A DNA stretch of 64,000 bases from Starkeya sp. ORNL1. Its GTDB lineage: Bacteria; Pseudomonadota; Alphaproteobacteria; Rhizobiales; Xanthobacteraceae. The notes beneath the pieces were generated by a model. The model did no database searches. It saw nothing but the letters and a program-made list of their open reading frames with translations, and was not told where the DNA came from. The position numbers and the translations under genes were made by a program. Location: positions 2,852,001 through 2,916,000 of the forward strand of contig NZ_CP048834.1 of assembly GCF_012971745.1 (NCBI RefSeq). Reading direction: 5' to 3'. Shown one piece after another: positions 17,765 through 27,149 of the stretch (position 1 is the first letter of the stretch; every line of letters begins with the position of its first letter).

Positions 17765-19138
17765 ATGTTCTTCTCGATCAATCCTGCAACCGGCAGTGAG
17801 ATCGCACGATATGAGCCGCACTCAGCGGCCGATATCGATCAGGCGCTGAGCGAGGCCGTCGCCGCCCAGAAGGCGTGGCGCCGGCGCAGCATCACCGATC
17901 GCTGCGCCCAGCTTCGCAAGGTCGCCCAGGCGCTGCGCGCGAACCGGGACGCCTATGCGACCCTGATCACCAGCGAGATGGGCAAGCCGATCCGCGAGGC
18001 CGAGGCGGAGATCGAGAAGAGCGCCTGGACCTGCGACTTCTATGCCGAGCACGCCCCGCGCTTTCTCGCCGACGAGATTGTGGCCAGCAATGCCACCGAG
18101 AGCCGCGTGGTGTTCGATCCCTTGGGGGTCGTGCTCGCCATCATGCCGTGGAACTATCCGTTCTGGCAGTTCTTCCGCTTCCTCGCCCCGGCAATGGCTG
18201 CCGGCAATGGCGCCATCCTGAAGCATGCCGCCAACGTGCCGGGCTGCGCCCTGGCGATCGAGGACGTGCTCGCCAAGGCCGGCGTCCCGCAGGGGCTGTC
18301 GCGTTCGCTGCTCATCCCGTCATCCGCCGTCGCCGGCCTCATCGCCGATGACCGGATAGCCGCGGTGACCCTCACCGGCTCGACGCCGGTCGGCCAGCTC
18401 GTCGCGGCGCAAGCCGGAAAGTACCTCAAGAAGCAGGTGCTGGAACTGGGCGGCACCGATCCGTTCATCGTGCTCGCCGATGCCGACATCGCGCGGGCGG
18501 CGGAATTCGGCGCCCGCGCGCGCTTCCAGAATGCGGGCCAGAGCTGCATCGCGGCGAAGCGCTTCATCGTGGAGGAAGCGGTCGCCGATCCCTTCACGGA
18601 GCTGTTCTCCAAGCACGTGCGGGCGTTGCGAACCGGCGACCCGATGGACCGGGACACCAATGTCGGCCCGATCGCGCGCGCCGATCTGCGCGATGACCTG
18701 CATCGCCAGGTCGTGCAGTCGATCCGGGAAGGCGCGAAGGTCGCGATCGGCGGAGATGCCATCGCTGGCCCCGGCGCCTTCTATGCGCCGACGGTGCTCG
18801 ATCATGTCGAGCTCAACATGACCGCCTGCCGCGAGGAGATCTTCGGGCCGGTCGCTCCGATCATCCGCGTGCGCGACGCTGACGCAGCCGTCGCGGTGGC
18901 CAACGATACCGAATATGGCCTCGGTGCCGCGCTGTGGACGCAGAACATCTCGCGCGCCCACGCACTGTCGCGGGACATCGAAGCGGGTGCGGTGTTCGTC
19001 AACGGTCTCGTCGCGTCGGATGCCCGTCTGCCGTTCGGCGGCATCAAGAAGTCCGGCTACGGACGCGAACTGGGCGTCTTCGGCATTCGGGAATTCACCA
19101 ACATCAAGACCGTGTGGGTCGGTCCGGCGCAGGTCTGA
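17765..19138 (+). CDS. NAD(P)-dependent aldehyde dehydrogenase (succinate-semialdehyde dehydrogenase-like)
   Basis: 457 residues from ATG 17765; an in-frame GTG at 17753 would add four. The catalytic glutamate is in LELGGTDPF (residue about 227) and the catalytic cysteine in AGQSCIAAKR (about 261). The coenzyme segment PWNYPFWQFFRFLAP and the C-terminal block PFGGIKKSGYGRELG are clear. The length (about 455) and the sequence style match the GabD/Sad branch of short succinate-semialdehyde dehydrogenases. It would oxidise an aldehyde made by the neighbouring degradation enzymes to an acid. It is followed 45 bp later by the cupin gene. Confidence 0.92.
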   Translation: MFFSINPATGSEIARYEPHSAADIDQALSEAVAAQKAWRRRSITDRCAQLRKVAQALRANRDAYATLITSEMGKPIREAEAEIEKSAWTCDFYAEHAPRFLADEIVASNATESRVVFDPLGVVLAIMPWNYPFWQFFRFLAPAMAAGNGAILKHAANVPGCALAIEDVLAKAGVPQGLSRSLLIPSSAVAGLIADDRIAAVTLTGSTPVGQLVAAQAGKYLKKQVLELGGTDPFIVLADADIARAAEFGARARFQNAGQSCIAAKRFIVEEAVADPFTELFSKHVRALRTGDPMDRDTNVGPIARADLRDDLHRQVVQSIREGAKVAIGGDAIAGPGAFYAPTVLDHVELNMTACREEIFGPVAPIIRVRDADAAVAVANDTEYGLGAALWTQNISRAHALSRDIEAGAVFVNGLVASDARLPFGGIKKSGYGRELGVFGIREFTNIKTVWVGPAQV

Positions 19139-19183
19139 GCGTCGCAGGCCGGATCCGCCAACCATGAGATGACAGGAGGAAGC

Positions 19184-19606
19184 GTGAGCGCTGACAGCAA
19201 GATTACCGGCGTCGTGCTGCGCCCGGATGAGATCCGCCCCGCCGATCGCGGCGGCGGCGCCAAGACCATTCCCTTGGTTGTCCCCTCATTGGGGGCAAAA
19301 AGCCTGATCAACGGGATCACTATCATCGCCCCCGGGGCCGCGATCCCGCTGCACAGCCACAATTGCGAGGAAAGCGTGATGGTGCTGGAGGGCGACGCGA
19401 TTGCCGAGATCGACGGCGTGCAGCATCGCCTGAAGCCGATGGATACGACCTGGCTGCCGGCCAACCTGCCGCACCGGTTCATCAACGCATCCGACACCCA
19501 GGAAATGAAGATCTTCTGGATCTATGCGGACATTGCCGCGACGCGGACGCTGGTCGAGAGCGGCGAGACGTGCCCGATCGCGGCCGAACATATGAAGAGG
19601 GTGTGA
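19184..19606 (+). CDS. Small cupin-domain protein
   Basis: 140 residues from GTG 19184, which has AGGAGGAAG 2-8 bp upstream; the ATG at 19169 lies before that site. The cupin motif 1 is PLHSHNCEESVMVLEG and motif 2 is WLPANLPHRFINAS, with His/Glu metal ligands. Such small cupins bind metal and act as isomerases, dioxygenases or sensors. Its TGA overlaps the ATG of the Ldh2 gene (TGATG at 19604-19608), so the two are translationally coupled and probably act in the same pathway. Confidence 0.88.
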   Translation: MSADSKITGVVLRPDEIRPADRGGGAKTIPLVVPSLGAKSLINGITIIAPGAAIPLHSHNCEESVMVLEGDAIAEIDGVQHRLKPMDTTWLPANLPHRFINASDTQEMKIFWIYADIAATRTLVESGETCPIAAEHMKRV

Positions 19607-20697
19607 TGGCTGGCAACGCAGCCGAGCTCGCGCGCCCGGTGTCCGGGGATACCGTCCTCCCGGTATCCCGGCTCATCACCTTCTCCGAGCGCGCATTGCG
19701 CTCGCTCGGCGTTCCCGGCGAGGACGCAGGGATCGTCGCCGAACTGCTGGTGGAAGCGGACCTGACGGGGGCCGATGCGCACGGCATTTTCCGCCTGCCG
19801 CAATATGCGAAGATGATCCGCGAGGGCGGCATCGACCCGGCCGCGACGGTGACTGTCCACCGGTCGGCAGCCTCGACCGCGATCGTCGACGGCGGAAATG
19901 GCCTTGGCCATCTGGTCATGAAGAAAGCCGCGGATACCGCGGTCGAGCTGGCGCGCGAGTCGGGGATCGGCTGGGTCGGTACCCGCAATTCCAATCATGC
20001 GGGATCGGCGTCGATCTGGGCCGCCATCCCGGTCGAGCATGGCATGGTCGGTATCTACTCGGCCGTTGCGAGCGCCAATCACATGGCCATCTGGGGCGGC
20101 ACCGAGCCGGCCCTTGGTACCAATCCGCTCGCCATCGGCATGCCCGCGGGCGACGACAACATGCTCATGCTGGACATGGCGACGACGGTCGTCTCCTACG
20201 GGACGATCAAGAAGTACGCCCTGCATGGCAAGACCTTGCCGGAAGGGTGGATGATCGATCGCCGCACCGGCGGATCGCTCACCGACCCGGCGCAGAGCGC
20301 CGAGGGCCTGCTGCTGCCGATCGGCGGCTACAAGGGCAGCGGCCTTGCGCTCATGCTCGGCTTCCTCGGCGGCACGCTGAACGGCGCCGCGATGGGGCTG
20401 GACGTGGTCGACTTCAATGCCGTGAGCAGCCAGCCGACCAATACCGGGCAGTTCATTCTCGCCCTCGACATTGCCCGATTCCGGCCGCGGGCCGAGTTCG
20501 AGAGCGAAGTGCAAAGGCACGCGGAAGCCCTCAAGTCCGGCGCGCGACTGCCGGGCGTCGACGCCATCCGCCTGCCGGGCGAGCAGCGCACCGAGCGCCG
20601 CGAACAGCGCATACGCGACGGCATCAGGATGCCCGTGCCGCTGATCGCGAGGCTCGACGCGCTGGCCGGCGAATTGGGGATCGAACCGCTGCGGTAG
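19606..20697 (+). CDS. Ldh2-family malate/L-lactate-type dehydrogenase, copy 2
   Basis: 363 residues, starting at the ATG that overlaps the cupin stop. Family signatures: GADAHGIFRLPQYAKMIREG, the catalytic-region histidine in TRNSNHAGSASIWA, LGTNPLAIGMPAG and IGGYKGSGLALMLGFLGG. It oxidises a 2-hydroxy acid with NAD(P). The first copy at 1-1037 also lies beside a TTT transporter, so the locus contains two dehydrogenase-transporter pairs. The exact substrate is unknown. Confidence 0.92.
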   Translation: MAGNAAELARPVSGDTVLPVSRLITFSERALRSLGVPGEDAGIVAELLVEADLTGADAHGIFRLPQYAKMIREGGIDPAATVTVHRSAASTAIVDGGNGLGHLVMKKAADTAVELARESGIGWVGTRNSNHAGSASIWAAIPVEHGMVGIYSAVASANHMAIWGGTEPALGTNPLAIGMPAGDDNMLMLDMATTVVSYGTIKKYALHGKTLPEGWMIDRRTGGSLTDPAQSAEGLLLPIGGYKGSGLALMLGFLGGTLNGAAMGLDVVDFNAVSSQPTNTGQFILALDIARFRPRAEFESEVQRHAEALKSGARLPGVDAIRLPGEQRTERREQRIRDGIRMPVPLIARLDALAGELGIEPLR

Positions 20698-20790
20698 GGA
20701 TCAACGCTTGGATGCAAGCGACGATCAAACCGTGGTTTCAGTATCTTATTCAAAAACGACTGGCGGCAAGCCAGACGCAGGAGGACTAGG

Positions 20791-21780
20791 ATGAGGCGGA
20801 AGCTGTTCAATATTACAAAGACCTTGCTCACCCTTGCCGCGCTCGCGCCGGCGCTGAGCATGGCCCATGCAGAAGACTATCCGTCGAAGACCATTCGCAT
20901 CATCGTGCCTGTGCCTCCCGGCGGGCCGACGGACACGGTCGCCAGAATAGTGGCCGACCGGCTCCACACCGCGTGGGGCCAGCCGGTGATCGTGGAGAAC
21001 AAGCCGGGCGGCACCGGCGCGCTGGCGAACCAGACCGTCAACAATGCCAATCCGGACGGCTACACGATCCTGGTCGGGAACGTCTCGACCAATGCAATCA
21101 CCTTTGCAACGGATCCGGAAAAGACCAAGGACATCAAGCTCAAGGGTGTCAGCAACCTGATCCAGGTGCCGGGCATCCTGTCCGCGAATGGCGGCCTGCC
21201 GGTCACTTCGATCCAGGACTTGATCGCCAAGATGAAGTCGGGCGAGCTCAAGGACGTCAAGTACGGCTCGGGCGGCGTCGGCACCTATCCGCAGATCGAC
21301 GCGCTGCGTTTCATGACCAAGAACGGCCTCGAGGCGACCCATATTGCCTACAAGGGCGCGGGCCAGATCCTGCCGGCGTTGCTCGCCAACGAGATACAGC
21401 TCGAGTTCCTCAATGAGGCGAGCGGACTGCCGCTCATCAAGTCCGGCCGGCTGAAAGGCCTCGCCACGACCTGGACGGAACGGCTGCCCGAGTTGCCGGA
21501 CGTGCCGACGATGCAGGAACTGGGTTACGGCGACATCGGAACCTCGGCCTGGCACGGCATGTTCGTGCCGGAAAAGACCCCGGCTGACCGGGTCAACAAG
21601 CTCTACACCGCCGTTGCTGCCATCATGGCGGATCCGGACACCCAGAAGAAGCTCGCCGACCAGTACATCAAGGCGACCCCGAGCAAGTCGCCGGAGGAGT
21701 TCTCCCAGTTCGTCGATTCCGAGCGGGCGAAGTGGGCCAAGATCATCAAGGACAACAACATCGAAGTGGCGCCGCAGTGA
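20791..21780 (+). CDS. Periplasmic solute-binding protein of the TTT family (Bug/TctC), copy 2
   Basis: 329 residues with a signal peptide (LLTLAALAPALSMAHA, cleavage near residue 26), then the family start YPSKTIRIIVPVPPGGPTDT and IAYKGAGQILPALLANE. The ATG follows AGGAGGACTAGG. It binds the imported carboxylate and hands it to the TctB/TctA proteins encoded directly downstream. By eye it is clearly diverged from the copy at 3144, so the two systems probably differ in ligand. Confidence 0.93.
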   Translation: MRRKLFNITKTLLTLAALAPALSMAHAEDYPSKTIRIIVPVPPGGPTDTVARIVADRLHTAWGQPVIVENKPGGTGALANQTVNNANPDGYTILVGNVSTNAITFATDPEKTKDIKLKGVSNLIQVPGILSANGGLPVTSIQDLIAKMKSGELKDVKYGSGGVGTYPQIDALRFMTKNGLEATHIAYKGAGQILPALLANEIQLEFLNEASGLPLIKSGRLKGLATTWTERLPELPDVPTMQELGYGDIGTSAWHGMFVPEKTPADRVNKLYTAVAAIMADPDTQKKLADQYIKATPSKSPEEFSQFVDSERAKWAKIIKDNNIEVAPQ

Positions 21781-21843
21781 GCGCTCGCCGGCGGACGCCC
21801 GGGACTGGTTTCCGGGCGCACGCTCGCGCCAAGGAGGACATCA

Positions 21844-22341
21844 ATGCCGCAAGAAGGGTTTGAACGTCCCACGGGCTCGTCCCGGGGTGTCACGGGCGCC
21901 AACGACAAGCCGCTCTTCCTGTCCGGCCTGGTGTTTCTTGTCATAGGCGTGGCCGGCGTCCTCATCGCCCGGCGCTATCCCATGGGTTCAGTGGGCAATA
22001 TGGGGCCGGGCTATTTCCCCGTGCTGCTCTCCGCCCTGCTGTGCATCATCGGCGTGCTGTCGGTGGTCACCTCGATCATGCGGGCGGGGCGACGCGAGGT
22101 CGCGTCGTGGCCGCTTGTCCCGGCGCTCTCGGTCGCGCTCGGCGTGTTCGTCTTCGGCCTGACGGTCGAGCGCCTCGGCCTGATCATCGCCTCCGTGTTG
22201 CTGCTCGCCTGCATCGGTCACAAGCAGATCCGCACCCGGCCGATCGAATATCTGCTGCTTTCCGTCGCTCTGGTGATCTTCTCCGCCCTGATCTTCGTGA
22301 AGATGCTGGGTCTCCCCCTAAATCTCTGGCCCGAGATTTAA
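21844..22341 (+). CDS. TctB-family small membrane subunit, copy 2
   Basis: 165 residues with four hydrophobic segments and the TctB signature MGSVGNMGPGYFPVLLS. The start is supported by AAGGAGG 7 bp upstream. It lies between TctC (63 bp upstream) and TctA (21 bp downstream) in one operon. Confidence 0.9.
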   Translation: MPQEGFERPTGSSRGVTGANDKPLFLSGLVFLVIGVAGVLIARRYPMGSVGNMGPGYFPVLLSALLCIIGVLSVVTSIMRAGRREVASWPLVPALSVALGVFVFGLTVERLGLIIASVLLLACIGHKQIRTRPIEYLLLSVALVIFSALIFVKMLGLPLNLWPEI

Positions 22342-22362
22342 CCCTCGCTCGGGAAGTGTTTC

Positions 22363-23868
22363 ATGGACATTCTTCAACAGCTCGCGCACGGCTTCGGCAT
22401 TGCGCTAACCATGCAGAACCTCGGCTACTGCCTGCTCGGCTCGGCGATCGGCACGATGGTTGGCGTGTTGCCCGGCATCAGCCCGGTCACCACCATCGCC
22501 ATGCTGCTGCCGCTGACATTCCAGGTGCCGGCGGTCTCCGCGCTCATCATGCTGTCCGGCATCTATTACGGCGCGCATCACGCCGGCTCGACCACGGCGA
22601 TCATGCTGAACATGCCCGGCGAGCCGAGCTCGGTAGTGGTGTGCATGGACGGCCACCCGATGGCGAAGCAGGGACGCGCCGGCATCGCGCTCTGCGTGTC
22701 GGCGATCGGCTCGTTCTTCGCCGGATGCGTGGGCATCATCGTCATCACGCTGTTCTCGCCGCTGCTGTCGGAAGCCGGCCTGCTGTTTGGCGCGCCGGAA
22801 TACACCGCGCTGGTAGCCGTCGCCTTGATGACCGCGTCGGTGATGTCGAACGGATCGGCGCTGTCCACCTTCGGCATGGCGGTGCTGGGGCTCCTGCTCG
22901 GCACGGTCGGAACGGACGTCGGCACGGGATTGGAGCGCTACACGTTCGGCCTCCCGGAACTCGCGGAAGGCGTCGACTTCGTCGTGGTCGCTGTCGGCCT
23001 CTTCGCCTTTGCTGAGGTCACCCAGCACATCAATGCGCCGGAGCGGCGCGGAGCGCTGTCGGTCAAGTTCTCGGAGTTGTTCCCACGGCTGTCGGACCTG
23101 AAACAGGCCTTCCCGGCGATCTTCCGGGGCACCGGCATCGGGGCGGCGCTCGGGATTCTGCCGGGCACCGGCCCGCTGGTCTCCGCCTTCGTCGCGTACG
23201 CCGTCGAGCGGCAAGTGGCAAAGGACAAATCCCGCTTCGGCAAAGGGGCGATCGAAGGCGTCGCCGCGCCCGAGTCCGCCGACAATGCGGCCGCCATGAC
23301 GCATTTTATTCCGATGCTCGGGCTGGGAATCCCCGCCGGGCCGGCAATGGCCATGATGCTGGGCGCGCTGATGATCCAGGGCATCCAGCCCGGCCCTCAG
23401 CTCATGGCCAACCACGCCGACCTGTTCTGGGGCGTAGTCGCCAGCATGTGGATCGGAAATCTGATGCTGCTGATCTTCAACCTGCCGATGGTGGGCGTGT
23501 GGATCAAGCTGCTGACCACGCCTTACCGCTTCCTGTATCCGGGGATCATCCTGTTCTGCTGCATCGGCGTCTATAGCGTGCGGAATTCCGCGTTCGACGT
23601 GCTGATGGCGGCTGGCTTCGGTCTGTTCGGCATGGTGGCGCGCCAGTTCAACTGCTCGCCGGCGCCCCTCGTCCTGGGCCTGGTTCTCGGCCCGATCTTC
23701 GAGGAGAACTTCCGGCGTTCGCTGACCATCTCCAAGGGCGATCCGATGATCTTCCTCGAGCATCCGATCAGCGCGGGGCTGCTGGCCCTGTTCGCCGTGT
23801 TCGTGGTGATCGCCGTGCTGACAGGTGCGCGCACGCAGAAGCATAAGCTCGCGGAGGAAAGCGCCTGA
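22363..23868 (+). CDS. TctA-family large permease, copy 2
   Basis: 501 residues, the same length as copy 1. Family blocks are GVLPGISPVTTIAMLLP, GIYYGAHHAGSTTAIMLN, GILPGTGPLVSAFVAY and EGVAAPESADNAAAM. It forms the membrane channel of the second TTT system. The next gene starts 2 bp after its stop, so the CobW-type GTPase is probably co-transcribed. Confidence 0.95.
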   Translation: MDILQQLAHGFGIALTMQNLGYCLLGSAIGTMVGVLPGISPVTTIAMLLPLTFQVPAVSALIMLSGIYYGAHHAGSTTAIMLNMPGEPSSVVVCMDGHPMAKQGRAGIALCVSAIGSFFAGCVGIIVITLFSPLLSEAGLLFGAPEYTALVAVALMTASVMSNGSALSTFGMAVLGLLLGTVGTDVGTGLERYTFGLPELAEGVDFVVVAVGLFAFAEVTQHINAPERRGALSVKFSELFPRLSDLKQAFPAIFRGTGIGAALGILPGTGPLVSAFVAYAVERQVAKDKSRFGKGAIEGVAAPESADNAAAMTHFIPMLGLGIPAGPAMAMMLGALMIQGIQPGPQLMANHADLFWGVVASMWIGNLMLLIFNLPMVGVWIKLLTTPYRFLYPGIILFCCIGVYSVRNSAFDVLMAAGFGLFGMVARQFNCSPAPLVLGLVLGPIFEENFRRSLTISKGDPMIFLEHPISAGLLALFAVFVVIAVLTGARTQKHKLAEESA

Positions 23869-23870
23869 CC

Positions 23871-25034
23871 ATGCGGATGGGTACGCGCCGGCAGGAGACA
23901 GGCGGCGGCGCGGCGCCGATTCCGATCTACCTGCTCACCGGCTTCCTCGGCAGCGGCAAGACGACCTTGCTCAGGCGCATCATCAACGCGCCTGGGCTGA
24001 GCGACACCGCCCTCATCATCAATGAGTTCGGCGAGGTCGGCCTCGATCAGAAGCTGGTGCAGTCTTCCATCGAGAACGTGCTGCTCATGGAAGACGGCTG
24101 CCTTTGCTGCTCGGTCCGGGGCGACCTGATCGACGTGATCGGCGACCTGTTCACGCGGGTCCGCAATGGCGAGATTCCGCCATTCTCGCGCATCGTGATC
24201 GAGACGACGGGGCTCGCCGATCCGACCATGATCGTCCAGGATCTGGTGACGGCGCGAGGCCTGCGCGGCCGCGTCGATCTGGCCAAGGTGATCGTCACCG
24301 TCGACGGCGTCCTCGGCTCGTCCCAGCTGTCGGAAGCCGACGAGGTCACGGCACAGATTGCCCAGGCGGACCTCTGCGTCATCACCAAATGCGACGTCGC
24401 CGACCTGGGGCAGGTCCATCAGTTGGTCGATGACATAAGGGCGATCAATCCGCTCGCCGAGATCGTGACCGGCGATGACGAAGCCGCCAATCCGTCCGCT
24501 ATCCTCGATTTCAGCGGAACCCGACTGCGGGGAGCCGGGCGCACCGATAGTTTCCGCTGCGATGGCGGCGAAGCCTGCACCCACGATCCCGGCGTGCCCT
24601 GCACCGAACATTCGCTTCGCCGACCGGCGGATGCCAGTAGCGTGCATCGGAACGTCCAATCGTGGTCGATCCGGCATGGTGCGCCGCTGTCGTGGCCGCG
24701 GTTCCGGCAATGGCTCGACCTGCTCTATTCAAGCAGGCCGGCCGACATGCTCCGGCTGAAGGGCATTCTGCGGGTGGCCGGGCGAAGCAGGCCGGTGCTC
24801 GTTCATGGCGTCGGCGCGACCGTGAGCGTCAGCGAAATCGACCAATGGCCGGGCGACGATCGGGTTTCGGAACTGGTCGTCATCGTGACCAATCTGCCGG
24901 CAGAGCAGGTCGGCCAGCTCTTCCGGGCCATCGTCATTGCCGGACTTGAAGCTGGCGACGCGCGCTCGACCGAGCGCGAAGACTCCAATCATCTCGACGC
25001 GGCCAGACCCGCGCGCGCAACTGCGAGCGCGTAG
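23871..25034 (+). CDS. COG0523/CobW-family G3E GTPase
   Basis: 387 residues. Walker A is GFLGSGKTT (24-32), the family metal motif CLCC is at 77-80, Walker B-like IVIETTGLADP follows, and the guanine-specificity segment is TKCDVAD. The C-terminal CobW_C domain (FRQWLDLLYSSRPADMLRLKG) is present. Between the domains lies a Cys/His-rich stretch (CDGGEACTHDPGVPCTEH) that could bind metal. Members deliver Zn, Co or Ni to client proteins. Tight linkage to the TTT operon suggests that a metalloenzyme of this pathway may be its client, which is inference. Confidence 0.9.
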   Translation: MRMGTRRQETGGGAAPIPIYLLTGFLGSGKTTLLRRIINAPGLSDTALIINEFGEVGLDQKLVQSSIENVLLMEDGCLCCSVRGDLIDVIGDLFTRVRNGEIPPFSRIVIETTGLADPTMIVQDLVTARGLRGRVDLAKVIVTVDGVLGSSQLSEADEVTAQIAQADLCVITKCDVADLGQVHQLVDDIRAINPLAEIVTGDDEAANPSAILDFSGTRLRGAGRTDSFRCDGGEACTHDPGVPCTEHSLRRPADASSVHRNVQSWSIRHGAPLSWPRFRQWLDLLYSSRPADMLRLKGILRVAGRSRPVLVHGVGATVSVSEIDQWPGDDRVSELVVIVTNLPAEQVGQLFRAIVIAGLEAGDARSTEREDSNHLDAARPARATASA

Positions 25035-25061
25035 AAGCGAGACGGGGCTGGAGGCGGTCGC

Positions 25062-25937
25062 TCAGAGGAGCTTCTCGAAGAAGGTGTCTGGATATGGATC
25101 GTCGTTGAAACGCTCGATCTCCTTCCAGCCGGTGCTGCGGTAAAGCTGCTGTGCCTCGGGCAGCGCACTGTTCGTATCGAGGCGAAGGCGCGTTATGGAC
25201 AAGTCGCGGGCGATGTCCTCGGCGGCTTTCATGAGACGCCGGGCCAGCCCGAGGCCGCGCGCGGACGGCGCGACCCAAAGCCTCTTGATTTCCGCGACCT
25301 CGCCCCCGGTACCCTTCAGCCCGACGCAACCGATCGGGAGGCCATCCGACGTGGCGACGAGAAACGCGCCGCGCGGACGGATCATGTCGACGGCTTCCGG
25401 ATCGCGGGAAAGCGATACGTCGAAGCCCTGCTCGAAGCGGCGTGCGAGCTCGGCATAATATTCGCCGAGGCAGTATCTGGCGTCGTCGCGTCTCGGGTCC
25501 GTCTCCTCAAGCACGATATGGCTGCGTCCGAGTGCGGAAGCGACAAGATCCATGGCGCGCAGCAGTTCTTCCGGACGGGAATGGCGGGCCAGGAAAGCCT
25601 CGGCCTGAGTGTTGGAGAGCGCCTCATACGCCTGGAATTCGAAGCGGCCGGCCCTGGTCAGCCGAGCGACGCGGCGACGTGCGTCCTCGGGATGCGATAC
25701 GGTCTCGATGAGGCCCTCGTCTTCCAGACCGCGCAGCAGGCGGCTCATCAGGCCGGAGTCGAGACCGAGATACTCGCGGATCGCCGCGACATCGGACTGC
25801 CCGTGCCCAATGGCGTTGAGAACGCGCGCGGTGCCGAGCGGGCGACCGCGCCCGAGAAACGATGTGTCGAGGGCGCCAACCTCCGAGGTGACGGTGCGGT
25901 TGAAGCGGCGGACGCGGGAGATGGGATCGATCGACAT
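25062..25937 (-). CDS. MarR-type regulator fused to GNAT acetyltransferase
   Basis: 291 residues. The N-terminal half is a MarR winged helix (LDSGLMSRLLRGLEDEGLIETVSHPEDARRRVARLT) and the C-terminal half a GNAT domain with the acetyl-CoA loop in LWVAPSARGLGLARRLMKAAEDIA. This fusion is common in proteobacteria; it combines DNA binding with acylation of an unknown small substrate. A perfect inverted repeat sits directly before the start codon, suggesting autoregulation. It converges with the CobW gene. Confidence 0.9.
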   Translation of the reverse strand: MSIDPISRVRRFNRTVTSEVGALDTSFLGRGRPLGTARVLNAIGHGQSDVAAIREYLGLDSGLMSRLLRGLEDEGLIETVSHPEDARRRVARLTRAGRFEFQAYEALSNTQAEAFLARHSRPEELLRAMDLVASALGRSHIVLEETDPRRDDARYCLGEYYAELARRFEQGFDVSLSRDPEAVDMIRPRGAFLVATSDGLPIGCVGLKGTGGEVAEIKRLWVAPSARGLGLARRLMKAAEDIARDLSITRLRLDTNSALPEAQQLYRSTGWKEIERFNDDPYPDTFFEKLL

Positions 25938-25941
25938 GATG

Positions 25942-25957
25942 TCTGACTTTAGTCAGA
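25942..25957. promoter_or_regulatory. Probable MarR operator
   Basis: TCTGAC-TTTA-GTCAGA is a perfect 6-4-6 inverted repeat located 5 bp upstream of the MarR-GNAT start. Its size and spacing fit a MarR dimer site, and the position fits repression of its own gene. Confidence 0.6.
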
Positions 25958-26063
25958 TAAATTGCCGCGTCAATCGAATGGGCTGGAAATCGAAATTCCG
26001 TTACGTCTGACTGGGCGTTGCGACGTGTCCGCATAAGCCGCATCGGCGCGGGGCTGCTGGCCG

Positions 26064-27149
26064 CTATTCTCCGTCGTGCTGGATCCTCGCCAGCCTTTCC
26101 AGGGCTTCCCTCGCGAGCAGCGCGGTCAATTCCGAGGCCGGGAGCGCTCGGCCGAGAGGAGCCCCCTGACCCGACCATAATGGCGTGAAGTCGCTCGATC
26201 CCGACGCTTCCGCGCGAGATCGCAGCGCTGCGAGTGCGCCCGCCGCGAGCGGGAATGCCGGCACGCCCTCGGCCATCGGACCGAGTTCGCGGATGGCTCG
26301 GTTGACGATGGCGCGCGCGGGACGGCCGGTTAGGATATTGGTGATCGCGGTCGGAGTGTTCACCGCCGTCGTCAGTGCCTCCCGATGCAGCGGCAGTACC
26401 TTGGCCTCCGGACAGAACAGATAAGCCGTTCCGATCTGCACCGCTGCTGCACCGAGCGCGAGCGCCGCGGCAATGCCGCGCCCATCGGCGATTCCACCGG
26501 CGGCGATTACCGGCACGCGCACCGCGTCGACCAGTTGGGGCACGAGAGCCAGCGTCCCGATCTGCGTCGCGATATCATCGGTGAGGAACATCCCGCGATG
26601 ACCGCCGGCCTCCAGTCCCTGCGCGATGATCGCATCGCAACCCTTGCCCTCCAGCCAGATGCCCTCGTCCACCGTGGTCGCCGAGGACAGTATCTTCGCG
26701 CCAGTCGCCTTGACCCGATCCAGCAGGTCTTCGCGCGGCAGGCCGAAATGGAAGCTCACGATCTCCGGTTTGAGTTCCACCACAAGATCGCACTGTTCGT
26801 TGCCGAACGGCGCTACGGCCGACGTGGCGGCAGGCGTCCCGGGATCAAGGCCGAACTCGACTTGATACGGCCGCAGCCGCGACGACCAGGCGGCGTAGCG
26901 GTCCGTGTCGGCGAGCGGCGGCGCATGACAGAAGAAGTTCATATTGATCGGCCGCGAGGTGTGCTGCCGCACAATGCCGAATTCGATACGAGCCTGATCG
27001 GCACCAAGCATTGCCGCGGGCAATGAGCCGAGCCCACCGGCATTGGCGACCGCAATCGCCATGGCCGGGGTGGTCGCGCCTGCCATGGGGGCCTGGATGA
27101 TCGGCAGTTCTATCGAGAGGAGGTCAAGCAGGCGACGGTTCGGCCACAT
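26064..27149 (-). CDS. Nitronate monooxygenase family flavoprotein
   Basis: 361 residues from ATG 27149, supported by GAGAGGAAG 6 bp upstream; the frame is open to 27215. It has the 2-nitropropane dioxygenase TIM-barrel pattern: LPIIQAPMAGATTPAMA at the N-terminus, NMNFFCH, QGLEAGGHRGMF (the FMN-phosphate loop and active-site histidine) and PVIAAGGIADGRG, followed by LGAAAVQIGTAYL. It oxidises alkyl nitronates with FMN and oxygen. It stands alone on the minus strand at the edge of the island, which begins 330 bp beyond its start. Confidence 0.9.
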   Translation of the reverse strand: MWPNRRLLDLLSIELPIIQAPMAGATTPAMAIAVANAGGLGSLPAAMLGADQARIEFGIVRQHTSRPINMNFFCHAPPLADTDRYAAWSSRLRPYQVEFGLDPGTPAATSAVAPFGNEQCDLVVELKPEIVSFHFGLPREDLLDRVKATGAKILSSATTVDEGIWLEGKGCDAIIAQGLEAGGHRGMFLTDDIATQIGTLALVPQLVDAVRVPVIAAGGIADGRGIAAALALGAAAVQIGTAYLFCPEAKVLPLHREALTTAVNTPTAITNILTGRPARAIVNRAIRELGPMAEGVPAFPLAAGALAALRSRAEASGSSDFTPLWSGQGAPLGRALPASELTALLAREALERLARIQHDGE

